Positions 45,047 through 53,814 of a stretch of DNA of 64,000 nucleotides are shown here, in pieces (positions within the stretch are counted from its first letter, which is position 1; each line of letters begins with the position of its first letter). Made by a program: the position numbers and the translations under genes. The stretch covers positions 124,001 through 188,000 of the forward strand of contig NZ_LDPV02000034.1 of assembly GCF_001038425.2 (NCBI RefSeq). Direction: 5' to 3'. The notes below the pieces were generated by a model. The model saw only the letters and a program-made list of their open reading frames with translations. It had not been told where the DNA came from and made no database searches. Source of the DNA: Ornithinibacillus contaminans. Lineage in GTDB: Bacteria; Bacillota; Bacilli; Bacillales; Amphibacillaceae.

Positions 45047-45084
45047 CCATGTTAGTGGAAATCAAAAAGATGAGGTGAAAGTAA

Positions 45085-46233
45085 TTGAAAAAATATGGCT
45101 TTATTGCACTGATAGGTGTGCTGTTGTTAGTGAGTGTTTACTTCCTATTTGCTTCTAATCAAGATAGGGCAGATCAGGATGAGCAATCGAGTAATGTAGA
45201 AAATCCAGATGCAGTAGAAGTGTTAGAGGAATCGATTGAAGTAGTTTCGTCAGATGATGGGAATATTAATGCGAATAAATTATCTATTCCTTGGACGATA
45301 AATAAAAATGGTAGTACTTTTTATTTGAGTCAGCGTGATGGAACGGTTGTAGAGATTGATAGCGACTTTGGCTTAGTGGAAGTCCAAGATGTACAAGTAT
45401 CAGAAAAGATATTGCATGAGGGAGAAGGCGGGTTCTTAGGGTTTACGTTAGCACCTGATTTTGCAACAACAAATAGAGCATTTGCATTTCATACCTATGA
45501 TGAAGAAGGAACAACACTGAATCGAATCGTTTCGTTAGTATTGGAAGGTTCTACATGGCAAGAAGAGGCTGTGTTAGTGGATAACATTCCAGGTGGTGAA
45601 ATTAATAATGGCGGGAGAATCCAAATTGGTCCAGATGACAAGCTATATGCCACAACCGGGGATACTGGTAATGGGGAGTTAGCACAGGATTTGGATAGTT
45701 TAGCCGGTAAAATTTTGCGTTTAGAACTTAATGGAGAGGTTCCAGAGGATAATCCATTTGAAGATTCTTATGTATTCTCGTATGGTCATCGAAATTCGCA
45801 AGGCTTGACCTGGGATGAAAATGGGAATTTGTATAGTTCTGAGCACGGAGAAAATGGGCATGATGAGGTAAACTTAATTGAAGCTGGTAAGAACTATGGA
45901 TGGCCAGTAATTCAAGGTGATGAAGAAGCACCTGATATGGAAACGCCTGTCTATCATTCTGGTGACGATACATGGGCACCTTCGGGAATGGCCTTTAAAG
46001 ATGGAAGATTGTTTATTGCATCGCTTGCAGGGCAGAAGATATTTACCTATGATTTAGCCAACGGTGAAATTCAAGACTTCTACGATGAAGCGGGTAGATT
46101 GCGTGATGTCTTTATTGGTGAAGGAGATGCGCTATTTACAATCACGAATAATCATGATGAACGCGGTGAGCCGACTGAAAAAGACGATCGATTAATTTCC
46201 ATTCCATTAACTGAAAAATCATCAACCAACTAA
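45085..46233 (+). CDS. PQQ-dependent sugar dehydrogenase-like protein (soluble GDH/HHIP fold)
   Basis: The 382-residue protein has an N-terminal membrane anchor (about 5-23), an acidic linker, and a six-blade beta-propeller of the GSDH type: 'EGGFLGFTLAPDF', 'GGRIQIGPDDKLYATTGD', 'SYGHRNSQGLTWD', 'EHGENGHDEVNLIEAGKNYGWP', 'WAPSGMAF'. Such proteins oxidise aldose sugars with bound PQQ; activity of Firmicute members is little tested. TTG start with GAGGTGAAAG. It converges on a second predicted PQQ enzyme. Confidence 0.78.
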   Translation: MKKYGFIALIGVLLLVSVYFLFASNQDRADQDEQSSNVENPDAVEVLEESIEVVSSDDGNINANKLSIPWTINKNGSTFYLSQRDGTVVEIDSDFGLVEVQDVQVSEKILHEGEGGFLGFTLAPDFATTNRAFAFHTYDEEGTTLNRIVSLVLEGSTWQEEAVLVDNIPGGEINNGGRIQIGPDDKLYATTGDTGNGELAQDLDSLAGKILRLELNGEVPEDNPFEDSYVFSYGHRNSQGLTWDENGNLYSSEHGENGHDEVNLIEAGKNYGWPVIQGDEEAPDMETPVYHSGDDTWAPSGMAFKDGRLFIASLAGQKIFTYDLANGEIQDFYDEAGRLRDVFIGEGDALFTITNNHDERGEPTEKDDRLISIPLTEKSSTN

Positions 46234-46238
46234 GAGAG

Positions 46239-46278
46239 AAGGTAATTGCCTAAAGCTGTGCTGGCAATTACCTTTTTG
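46239..46278. terminator. Bidirectional terminator between the two PQQ-type genes
   Basis: AAGGTAATTGCC (46239-46250) pairs with GGCAATTACCTT (46263-46274), followed by TTTG. Confidence 0.85.
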
Positions 46279-46281
46279 TTG

Positions 46282-48495
46282 TTAGTCTTTTTGACTCATC
46301 AGTGTTTTTAGATATTCCACTAAGGCATCGATTTCTTCTTCGGATAACGTGCCTTCAAATGGTGGCATGTTTCCGCTACCTTTTTTAATTTGTTCCTCGA
46401 GTTGTTCATCAGTGAGTGTTGCATTTTCAAGGTTTGGTCCATTGTGTCCGCCAACACCTTCTGCACCGTGACATGCTAGACAGTTGTTTTCGTATATCTT
46501 CAGTCCTTCTTCTGCAACAGCTCCACCTTCACTTTCGGTAACACCCTCACTGTTTTGGTTATCCGTATCCTTGTGAACAGGTGATGTGTTAATCGCATCT
46601 TCAGGAATATCATCTAATGACGCATACTCACCCTCTAAGGAGAAGGTATAGATTTTATCACCGTGTTGTGTTCCAGCTAATGTATTACCTGCTGCATAGA
46701 TGGAAATGTACTGTTTCCCATCTACCTCATACGTGATTGGTGGTGCGTTGGCACCTGCATCTGTCATGAATTCCCAAAGTTGATCACCATTCGTTGCATC
46801 ATACGCAATGATACGCCCATCATTGTGTCCTGTGAATACAAGATCACCCTTTGTGGTCAGAATTCCACTGTAAGCAATGCTATCCCAATTGTTTTGCCAA
46901 ACAATTTTGTTCGTTTTAATGTCAATTGCAGTCACCGTACCGCGACTAGGGGCATTCTCAACCGGTTGCCAAATACTACCGATAAATTCTTTCCCCTCCG
47001 TAAATTTATTTGCCTCATCTTCTGCATGATGTGCATAGGCGAAATAGTTGTCATTTCCTAGGACATAAAACAATTCTGTATTCGGATTATAGGCAGATGG
47101 CGGCCAGTTTGCTCCACCTTGTGGAGACGGTTTTAACGTTACTGGTTCATCCCAGAACGGTGTGAAAATTTCTCCTACCTTGCCTTCAAAATTCTCTGGA
47201 AGATCATTTTTTATATCTTCTTCTGTAATAGCTTGTGGTACGAAATTATCCCCAATTGGGAATGGTTGGGTAGGTGATGTTTTCTGTCTTTCATCCTGTG
47301 GTACTGGTTTTTCTTCAATACCAATTAAAGGCTCACCATTAGTTCTATCTAACAGATAGACCCATCCTGTTTTCCCAGCTTGAGCAATCCCTTTTCGCAT
47401 TTGCCCGTCCATTTCAACATCGAAAAGCACTACTGGATTGGCAGGATCCATATCCCAAATATCATGATGTACTTCTTGGAAATGCCATTGATATTCACCA
47501 GTATTAGCATCTAATGCTAGTACAGAATCGGAATATAAATTATCGCCTTCACGATTACTACCATCCAAGTCAGGTGATGTATTTCCGGTTGAAAAATAAA
47601 TCATCCCAAGCTCAGGGTCAACAGCTGGAGTCTGCCAAATTGGTGCACCACCAGTAATGATAGTATTACTATCCTCTGGCCATGTTTCAGAACCTTCATC
47701 ACCCGGAGTAGGTAACGTGTAGGTTCGCCATAATTCACGTCCCATTTCGGCATCATAAGCAGCTAAAAATCCTCTAATTCCATATTCGCCACCAGCGATT
47801 CCGGTATATACCTTTCCATCATAGAACAGTGGAGCGCTAGTGATGGTATATCCTTTATCCCATTCGGCTACTTGGGTTTCCCATACTAATTCACCAGTTT
47901 TTTGATCCAGTGCGATAAGTCTTGCATCTAAAAGTCCAACAAATACTAAGCCATTTCCGATAGCCACACCTCGGCTTGTCCATCCACAACATACCGTGTC
48001 CAACCCATCAGCGAGTTGCGGTGTATACTCCCAAATAATTTCACCTGAGGTCGCATCGAGTGCTTGTACAACATTTGCGCCAGTAATATTAAACATGACG
48101 CCATCATAGACAAGTGGAGTTGCTTCGCCTGAATATTTAAATTCCGACCCAGAACCTAAGCTTGTCACCCATTCAACTTTAAGCTTACCAACATTTGATT
48201 TATCAATTTTTTCTAAAGGAGAATATCTACCATTATAAATATTCCCACCATTGGTAACCCAATTTCCAGAAGGAGGTGCAGTTAGTTCGTCGGAATTAAA
48301 GTTAGGTGCAGTCTCTCCTTTGTAATCCATATGTTGAACTGAACTATGGGCATCTTTTTGTCCAGTTCCGTTTTCGGTTTCTTCTGTTTGGGTATCGTCT
48401 TGCTTGCCAGTATCCTTCTTGTCGTCTTGATCACGACACCCAACCAATAAGAGAAAAATAATACTGGCGACAATTAACCAAATTCGCTTATTCAC
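46282..48495 (-). CDS. PQQ-dependent alcohol/sugar dehydrogenase with C-terminal cytochrome c (quinohaemoprotein lipoprotein)
   Basis: The 737-residue lipoprotein has lipobox LVGC (Cys20), a Thr/Glu/Lys-rich linker and an eight-blade PQQ propeller. The propeller has the vicinal pair Cys169-Cys170 ('VCCGWTSRG') and W347-D348-M-D350 near the metal/PQQ site. A C-terminal cytochrome c domain follows: C672-x2-C675-H676, likely axial Met710 ('NMPPFEG'). Electrons would pass from substrate via PQQ to haem outside the membrane. GTG 48495 is preferred because AAGGAG lies about 11 bases upstream and gives a standard signal peptide; the ATG at 48516 overlaps that site. PQQ synthesis genes are not in the window. 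Confidence 0.85.
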   Translation of the reverse strand: MNKRIWLIVASIIFLLLVGCRDQDDKKDTGKQDDTQTEETENGTGQKDAHSSVQHMDYKGETAPNFNSDELTAPPSGNWVTNGGNIYNGRYSPLEKIDKSNVGKLKVEWVTSLGSGSEFKYSGEATPLVYDGVMFNITGANVVQALDATSGEIIWEYTPQLADGLDTVCCGWTSRGVAIGNGLVFVGLLDARLIALDQKTGELVWETQVAEWDKGYTITSAPLFYDGKVYTGIAGGEYGIRGFLAAYDAEMGRELWRTYTLPTPGDEGSETWPEDSNTIITGGAPIWQTPAVDPELGMIYFSTGNTSPDLDGSNREGDNLYSDSVLALDANTGEYQWHFQEVHHDIWDMDPANPVVLFDVEMDGQMRKGIAQAGKTGWVYLLDRTNGEPLIGIEEKPVPQDERQKTSPTQPFPIGDNFVPQAITEEDIKNDLPENFEGKVGEIFTPFWDEPVTLKPSPQGGANWPPSAYNPNTELFYVLGNDNYFAYAHHAEDEANKFTEGKEFIGSIWQPVENAPSRGTVTAIDIKTNKIVWQNNWDSIAYSGILTTKGDLVFTGHNDGRIIAYDATNGDQLWEFMTDAGANAPPITYEVDGKQYISIYAAGNTLAGTQHGDKIYTFSLEGEYASLDDIPEDAINTSPVHKDTDNQNSEGVTESEGGAVAEEGLKIYENNCLACHGAEGVGGHNGPNLENATLTDEQLEEQIKKGSGNMPPFEGTLSEEEIDALVEYLKTLMSQKD

Positions 48496-48824
48496 ACTAT
48501 TTAAAGCTCCTTTCATAAAAAAGTTGATAATGCTTCTTTTGTAATTTGCCCGTAACTTTTCAAATTAATCTTTTAAGTAATAATCTGAATGAAATGTTGT
48601 GAAGATAGGTAACAAGAGGATTACGTTTCGATTAACTAATTTTTTAAAAATCAACTATTCCAAAAATCATTCGACAATTCCGGTCAAAAATTCGACAGAA
48701 ATCTAGTATTTGCCATTCAAATTCTATTACATCTGTTTTATAATAGAATTAAAGTGTTGCAAACGATGAGTTGTGTAGCAACTTTCCGGTGGCAGGCTTA
48801 ATTTTTGGTTAGGAGATTGATAGA
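48496..48824. other. Divergent intergenic region
   Basis: About 330 bases between the quinohaemoprotein and DUF4015 genes. TATAAT at 48739-48744 could serve the plus-strand gene, but no -35 sits at the right distance. Nothing else recognised. Confidence 0.35.
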
Positions 48825-50051
48825 ATGAAAAATTTACAACTTAAGAGACTCATGATTGCAATTGTTCTCCTACTCGTAATTATACTTCCGTTTGCAATAC
48901 CAGAAATTAGTAGTGGAGATGAAGAACTAATTGCATCTGATCACCAAGAAAGAAACACGAATATTCAATTAATGGATGAAGAGGTAAAGGCAAAACGGTT
49001 TACTTTTGATTCTGGTTATCAATTTGACTATCCGGATGCAGTAAGAGGGATTTATGTTACTGGTCATTCTGCTGGCGGTAGCCGATTTGATACGTTATTG
49101 GATTTAGTCAATACTACGGACCTTAATGCGATGGTAATTGATATAAAAGACGATTTCGGCTACCTAACATTTAAACCAGAAGATGGATCACCATTTGCTA
49201 ATATTGGTCAAAATTATATTAAAGATTCAGTTGAAATGATGAAAACGTTAGAGGAAAATAAAGTCTATCCAATTGCTAGAATTGTTGTATTTAAAGATAC
49301 AGTGCTAGCTAATGAACGACCAGAATTATCGTATTTGGAAAATGGAAAAGTGTGGAAAAATAATCGTGGAGATTCATTTGTTAACCCGTTTTTAGAAGAA
49401 GTATGGGAGTACAATGTTGAAATAGCGAAAATGGCCGCAGAAATGGGCTTTAAGGACATTCAATTTGATTATGTTCGTTTCCCTGAAGGATTCGAGCTTC
49501 GTGATAAAGACTTAGAATACTCCCAAGGCGAATATGCAGAATCAGAACTGGATTTCATTCAACGACGTGTTGAAGCGGTAACAGATTTTGTTGCATACGC
49601 TAAGAAAGAATTGGAGCCGTATGATGTTGATGTATCAGTAGACATTTTTGGGTATTCCGCAACAATTCCTGAAGCGCCAGGAATAGGCCAAAATTTCTCG
49701 AAGATCTCGGAGAGTGTAGATATAATTTCATCAATGATTTATCCAAGTCATTGGTCAAATAACTACTTTGACATTCCACTACCGGATGCAGAGCCATATC
49801 GACTAACAGAAGAATATGCGAAGGTGGAGAATGAGGTACTCGGAAAGCTAGAAAATCCACCAGTATCAAGACCGTGGATCCAAGATTTTGAGGCGCCATG
49901 GATTTATAGTGGAACAGGCATTCCGACTACACAATATGGAAAAGCTGAAGTAGAAGCACAAATAAAAGCACTACAAGATAATGGAATACAGGAATATCTC
50001 ATTTGGAATGCAGGGAATACGTATTCGGAAAATGTTGATTTTACGCCTTAA
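48825..50051 (+). CDS. Putative glycoside hydrolase (DUF4015, TIM-barrel)
   Basis: The 408-residue protein has a signal anchor (about 8-26) and a DUF4015 barrel: 'VRGIYVTGHSAGG', 'NAMVIDIKDDFGYLTF', 'YPIARIVVFKDTVLA', 'FKDIQFDYVRFPEG', 'VSVDIFGYSAT', 'SMIYPSHW'. The family looks like a carbohydrate-active barrel acting outside the membrane; substrate unknown. Typical acidic residues are in 'KDD' and 'FDYVRFPEG'. TTAGGAGATTG precedes the ATG. Confidence 0.82.
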   Translation: MKNLQLKRLMIAIVLLLVIILPFAIPEISSGDEELIASDHQERNTNIQLMDEEVKAKRFTFDSGYQFDYPDAVRGIYVTGHSAGGSRFDTLLDLVNTTDLNAMVIDIKDDFGYLTFKPEDGSPFANIGQNYIKDSVEMMKTLEENKVYPIARIVVFKDTVLANERPELSYLENGKVWKNNRGDSFVNPFLEEVWEYNVEIAKMAAEMGFKDIQFDYVRFPEGFELRDKDLEYSQGEYAESELDFIQRRVEAVTDFVAYAKKELEPYDVDVSVDIFGYSATIPEAPGIGQNFSKISESVDIISSMIYPSHWSNNYFDIPLPDAEPYRLTEEYAKVENEVLGKLENPPVSRPWIQDFEAPWIYSGTGIPTTQYGKAEVEAQIKALQDNGIQEYLIWNAGNTYSENVDFTP

Positions 50052-50056
50052 TATAT

Positions 50057-50096
50057 GAAAAAAAGCGATACTTTGAATAAAAGTACCGCTTTTTTT
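50057..50096 (+). terminator. Terminator after DUF4015 gene
   Basis: AAAAAAAGCG and TACTTT (50058-50073) pair with AAAGTA and CGCTTTTTTT with one mismatch. Long T-run. Confidence 0.85.
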
Positions 50097-50200
50097 CATA
50101 TAACTACACATACTTACACTATATGGCCCAAAAGGAGATTTAACATTCTCACTTGATTTCGCTATACTGACAACGAGAATATCGGTAAAGGAGTAGTTCA

Positions 50201-50785
50201 ATGGATTGGTATGAAAAGCTAAGTAAGTATTTTCCTGTAGAAGAAATGAAATCAAAAGAGCATATGGAGCTTTTATTAAAAGAAAAGGGTGATGTGTATC
50301 ACAAGGATGAGGGACCACACCATGTGTTAATGTACGCTGAATTTGATACGTTTATTTTTATAGATTATGTATGGGTATCTGCTAAATCAAGAGGGCAAGG
50401 GATTGGACACAAATTAATGGAAAAGCTAAAAACACGAAATAAACCAATCATACTGGAAGTGGAGCCAGTTGATTATGAGGATTCCGATTCAGCCAAACGG
50501 TTGCATTTTTATAAGCGAGAGGGCTTTAATCACGCGCAGGCAATCGGGTATAATCGTCGCTCCTTAGCGACGAATAAAGAGAATCCTATGGAGATTCTTT
50601 ATTGGTCGCCCGCTAATGAATCGGAGGAAATGATTTTTGAACAAATGCACAAGATGTATGAATCTATCCATACTTATAAGGATGAGGAGGTCTATGGACA
50701 GGCTTATCAACCAGCTGAAGAAGTACTGACGTTCAATGAAGAACGAGAAACAGAGGACATTCTTGCTGATTTGGATCGAAATTAG
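50201..50785 (+). CDS. yjbC: GNAT acetyltransferase YjbC
   Basis: The 194-residue GNAT protein has the acetyl-CoA loop 'VSAKSRGQGIGHKLMEKL' and 'RLHFYKREGFNHA'. Size, sequence character and position at the start of the yjb block match B. subtilis YjbC, normally the gene just before spx. Here glnK-amt (minus strand) lies between the two, so the classic yjbC-spx operon is split. AAAGGAG precedes the ATG. Confidence 0.8.
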   Translation: MDWYEKLSKYFPVEEMKSKEHMELLLKEKGDVYHKDEGPHHVLMYAEFDTFIFIDYVWVSAKSRGQGIGHKLMEKLKTRNKPIILEVEPVDYEDSDSAKRLHFYKREGFNHAQAIGYNRRSLATNKENPMEILYWSPANESEEMIFEQMHKMYESIHTYKDEEVYGQAYQPAEEVLTFNEERETEDILADLDRN

Positions 50786-50790
50786 AAAGA

Positions 50791-50826
50791 CAAGAAGCCA
50801 CTTCCTTCCAGGGAGGCGGCTTCTTG
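50791..50826. terminator. Terminator between yjbC and amt
   Basis: CAAGAAGCC (50791-50799) pairs with GGCTTCTTG (50818-50826), with additional inner pairs. Confidence 0.75.
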
Positions 50827-50885
50827 TATCACTTTTAGGGAGTTTATAGATAACTATTGCTTTTAGAAGCAGTAGTATTCTAACA

Positions 50886-52190
50886 TTATTGGACTGTTTT
50901 ACCTTCAGGAGTAAGATTATTTAGCCGATCTGCTAAGGCAAGACCTGCAACAGCAGGTGATTCGAAATCATCATTTGTTAATAAAGTATCTTTAAAATCA
51001 TACGCATTGGAACCATGCTCGGTGAAATCAAGACCAGCAATTTCTTCTTCTTTCGTCACACGGATTGGCGAGATTAGATTTAGTACATACGTAAATCCAC
51101 CGATTGTAACAGCAACCCAGGCAATTACAGCAAGGACACCGATTAGCTGAATACCAAGCTGTGCAGGACCATGACCGTAAAATAAACCAGTAGACGTAGA
51201 GAATAGACCAACTGCTAATGTACCCCAAATACCTAAGATTCCGTGAACTGTTATAGCTCCAACTGGATCGTCAACCTTGACTTTTGCATCTAAGAATCGA
51301 ATTCCTTCAACAAGAACAACACCGGAAATTAAACCGACGATAATAGAACCACCAAGAGAAATCTCTGCACACCCGGCGGTAATCCCAACAAGTCCACCTA
51401 AAACACCGTTTAAGGACAATGAAGCATCCACTTTCTTAAATCGAAGCTTCGTATAGGCTGCAGAAGAAACCAATGCTGCAGAAGTAGATAATAAGGTTGT
51501 TCCAATTACCATTGGAACTAGCTCTGGATCAGCAGCTAATGAACTACCGCCGTTAAATCCAAACCAGCCAAGCCAAAGTATAAATACCCCGAGAGCACCT
51601 AGTGGAATATTGTGACCAGGGATAACATTAACTTTTTTACCACTGTATTTTCCAAGACGCGGTCCTAATATTAATACGACCATTAAGGCACCGACTGCAC
51701 CAGTTAAATGAACGACAGTAGAACCAGCGAAATCACTAAATCCAAGATTAGTTAGCCAGCCGTCACCTTGCCATACCCAATGTCCAACCACTGGGTATAC
51801 AACTGCTGTCATCGCAACTACAATAAGGACATAGCTGCCAAGCTTAATTCTTTCTGCCACAGCGCCAGACATAATAGTTGCACAAGTTGCGATAAACATT
51901 GCTTGGAATACGAAGAATCCAATATCTTCAACACCGCTTAATAAAAATCCATCAGAACCAATAAATGATCCTGCTGTACTTCCAAACATTAAGCCATAAC
52001 CTACGATAAAGAATAAAATTGCTGAGACACTAATTGTTAAGAAGTTTTTCATTAAAATATTGAGTGTGTTTTTAGAACGTGTAAATCCTGATTCCACCAT
52101 TGCAAAACCTGCATGCATAAAAAATACTAGAAATGCCCCTAACATTACCCATACGAGATTAATGGATAATTCTAATTGCTCTGGACTCAT
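50886..52190 (-). CDS. amt: Ammonium transporter (NrgA/AmtB family)
   Basis: The 434-residue protein has eleven membrane helices and the Amt signature: 'FMHAGFAMVESGFTRSKN', 'GHWVWQGDGWLTNLGFSDFAGSTVVHLTGAVGAL', 'LGWFGFNGGS' and the second pore His in 'AVGAITVHGILGIWGTLAVG'. It conducts ammonium/ammonia into the cell. GAGGAGGAA precedes the ATG, 28 bases after glnK, the usual P-II/Amt operon. Confidence 0.93.
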   Translation of the reverse strand: MSPEQLELSINLVWVMLGAFLVFFMHAGFAMVESGFTRSKNTLNILMKNFLTISVSAILFFIVGYGLMFGSTAGSFIGSDGFLLSGVEDIGFFVFQAMFIATCATIMSGAVAERIKLGSYVLIVVAMTAVVYPVVGHWVWQGDGWLTNLGFSDFAGSTVVHLTGAVGALMVVLILGPRLGKYSGKKVNVIPGHNIPLGALGVFILWLGWFGFNGGSSLAADPELVPMVIGTTLLSTSAALVSSAAYTKLRFKKVDASLSLNGVLGGLVGITAGCAEISLGGSIIVGLISGVVLVEGIRFLDAKVKVDDPVGAITVHGILGIWGTLAVGLFSTSTGLFYGHGPAQLGIQLIGVLAVIAWVAVTIGGFTYVLNLISPIRVTKEEEIAGLDFTEHGSNAYDFKDTLLTNDDFESPAVAGLALADRLNNLTPEGKTVQ

Positions 52191-52218
52191 TAAATTTCCT
52201 CCTCAAGTAAATGTTTGT

Positions 52219-52560
52219 TTATAAGACTGCTTCCGCTCCGCGTTCTTTTGTGCGGATTCTAATTACTTCTTCAATAGGATGAATGAAAATTTTTCCGTCA
52301 CCGATTTCACCTGTATTACAAGCTTCAATAATTATTGCGACGATTTCATCCACCTGTTCGTTTTCAACAACTGTTTCAACCTTAAGCTTCGGTAATAGCT
52401 GAATTTGAAAGGTGGTTCCACGAAATACACCTTTTTGTCCTTTTTGTTTACCAGTTCCAGCAGCTTCAGTAATCGTAAGACCGCTAATGCCAATTTCAGA
52501 TAGTTTAGCTCTTAAATCTTGAAATTTCTCCGGTCGAATTATTGCCTCGATTTTCTTCAA
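52219..52560 (-). CDS. glnK: P-II nitrogen regulatory protein (GlnK/NrgB)
   Basis: The 113-residue P-II protein starts 'MKKIEAIIRPEKFQDLRAKL' with 'GISGLTITEAAGTGKQKG' and the C-terminal signature 'CNTGEIGDGKIFIHPIEEVIRIRT'. The T-loop reads 'FRGTTFQIQLLP' and has no Tyr at the uridylylation position, as in Bacillus NrgB, so it should respond to ligands only. It gates the Amt channel encoded next. TTG start after AAAAAGGGGGG. Two TnrA/GlnR boxes lie upstream. Confidence 0.93.
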   Translation of the reverse strand: MKKIEAIIRPEKFQDLRAKLSEIGISGLTITEAAGTGKQKGQKGVFRGTTFQIQLLPKLKVETVVENEQVDEIVAIIIEACNTGEIGDGKIFIHPIEEVIRIRTKERGAEAVL

Positions 52561-52585
52561 ATGTAGTCCCCCCTTTTTAATCTTA

Positions 52586-52602
52586 TGTAAGGTTTTATAA
52601 CA
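52586..52602 (-). promoter_or_regulatory. TnrA/GlnR box 1 (glnK-proximal)
   Basis: TGTAA-GGTTTTA-TAACA is an exact match to TGTNA-N7-TNACA. It lies 26 bases before the glnK start, downstream of the predicted transcript start, a position fitting a repressing GlnR roadblock. Confidence 0.75.
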
Positions 52603-52620
52603 TCATGAATTATATTACTT

Positions 52621-52649
52621 ATCATAAGGTGGTTTTTATCAAAAATCAA
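52621..52649 (-). promoter_or_regulatory. Candidate glnK-amt promoter
   Basis: Minus strand: -35 TTGATT (52644-52649), 17 bases, -10 TATGAT (52621-52626). Lies between the two TnrA/GlnR boxes. Confidence 0.5.
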
Positions 52650-52687
52650 GTGTTTTTTTAGAAAATTTATAAAAATAAACAATCGAA

Positions 52688-52704
52688 TGTAAGAAAACCT
52701 AACA
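52688..52704 (-). promoter_or_regulatory. TnrA/GlnR box 2 (glnK-distal)
   Basis: TGTAA-GAAAACC-TAACA, a second exact match to the consensus, 102 bases from box 1. The upstream position suits TnrA activation under nitrogen limitation. Confidence 0.75.
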
Positions 52705-52846
52705 TTCGGTGAAGAGGTAGTGGTATGATTTGGGGTTTCGTATCAGTTGCAAAGGTTTATTGGAAGTGGATTTTGGGTATAGTAGAAGTAAATTAAACTA
52801 TTTTGTGAACATCGTGAAAATAGACTTGTATCATCTACCTTTTGCT

Positions 52847-52865
52847 TGACAAGTATAGTATACTT
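52847..52865 (+). promoter_or_regulatory. spx upstream region: TTGACA overlapped by AAGTATA-G-TATACTT palindrome
   Basis: TTGACA (52847-52852) is followed by a perfect 7-1-7 palindrome at 52851-52865. B. subtilis spx has a promoter repressed by PerR and YodB; the palindrome could be a site for such a repressor, but it does not clearly match either consensus as I know it. Confidence 0.4.
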
Positions 52866-53021
52866 ATACATATAGGTTATTTAAACTTATTGTTATTTAA
52901 TAAAGCAATATTTGCTCACGCCACCTTATATTGGTAATTGGGCAAGTAATCTCACAGTGGAATTTCTCCCTGTAGGTGGATTCCGTTTATAAAATGTAGA
53001 CATATCGAGGAGTGAAGTATC

Positions 53022-53417
53022 ATGGTAACACTTTATACCTCACCAAGTTGTACTTCTTGCAGAAAAGCAAAGGCATGGCTAGAAAAAAATGATATCCCTT
53101 TTACGGAGCGCAATATATTCTCTGAACCATTATCATTGGATGAAATAAAAGAGATTTTACGCATGACCGAGGATGGGACAGATGAAATAATTTCAACTCG
53201 CTCTAAGGTTTTTCAAAAATTGAATGTAAATATTGAACAGCTTCCATTACAAGAATTATTTACGTTAATTCAGCAAAATCCAGGATTATTAAGAAGACCA
53301 ATTATTCTGGATGAGAAACGATTGCAGGTTGGCTATAACGAAGATGAGATTCGAAGATTTTTACCAAGAACTGTCCGTACCTTTCAATTACGAGAAGCTC
53401 AACGCATGGTAAACTAG
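53022..53417 (+). CDS. spx: Transcriptional regulator Spx
   Basis: The 131-residue ArsC-like protein binds the RNA polymerase alpha C-terminal domain and turns on the thiol-oxidative stress response. The redox switch C10-x2-C13 ('[14 protein letters not shown]'), Gly-containing '[17 protein letters not shown]' and '[26 protein letters not shown]' are all intact. It is degraded by ClpXP with YjbH (encoded at 58618) as adaptor. GGAGTGAAG precedes the ATG. Confidence 0.96.
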   Translation: MVTLYTSPSCTSCRKAKAWLEKNDIPFTERNIFSEPLSLDEIKEILRMTEDGTDEIISTRSKVFQKLNVNIEQLPLQELFTLIQQNPGLLRRPIILDEKRLQVGYNEDEIRRFLPRTVRTFQLREAQRMVN

Positions 53418-53440
53418 CCAAACAACGAATGTGAAAAAGT

Positions 53441-53478
53441 AAAAAGCGCAGATCTGACACATTGATCTGCGCTTTTCG
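53441..53478 (+). terminator. Terminator of spx
   Basis: AAAAGCGCAGATC (53442-53454) pairs with GATCTGCGCTTTT (53464-53476). Confidence 0.9.
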
Positions 53479-53668
53479 TTTCCGACTTACGAAAAACTTA
53501 GCTGATGACAAAACCATGAATATAAGTTAAAATAATATTTTAAATAAATGTATATAGGCATATTAATTTCCAAAATGCAATATGCTAACATACAATAAAC
53601 GTAAAGAGAAACTAACTTACTTTCTATAGATTAGGTGAAGAAGCTCTTCTGCCCAATAATAAAAGTGG

Positions 53669-53789
53669 AAGCGCCTTGGCAGCAACGTGCGGACTGGGAC
53701 TGGGATTGAAGTTACTTATCCCACCGAAAACCATTTGCGGTTACTCGCCCCACCAAAAAGATTGATAGTCCCTTGGCGCTGGAGCTGGA
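53669..53789 (+). repeat. Dispersed non-coding repeat, copy 1
   Basis: Starts AAGCGCC, contains CGGACTGGGACTG and CCCACCGAAAAC, ends CCTTGGCGCTGGAGCT. The same blocks in the same order, on the other strand, form 58367-58541. GC-rich against its surroundings. The 5' edge of mecA abuts it. Confidence 0.75.
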
Positions 53790-53814
53790 TGAACAAAAGA
53801 AGGGAGAGAAATAC

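Larger units (their letters stand above)
52561..53021. other. Divergent regulatory region between glnK and spx
   Basis: About 460 bases holding the two TnrA/GlnR boxes and a glnK promoter on one side and the TTGACA/palindrome region of spx on the other. No gene seen. Confidence 0.5.

Noticed and set aside
46282-48495. Calling the quinohaemoprotein lanthanide-dependent from W-D-M-D
   Set aside because: The same spacing occurs in membrane glucose dehydrogenases, so it does not decide the metal.
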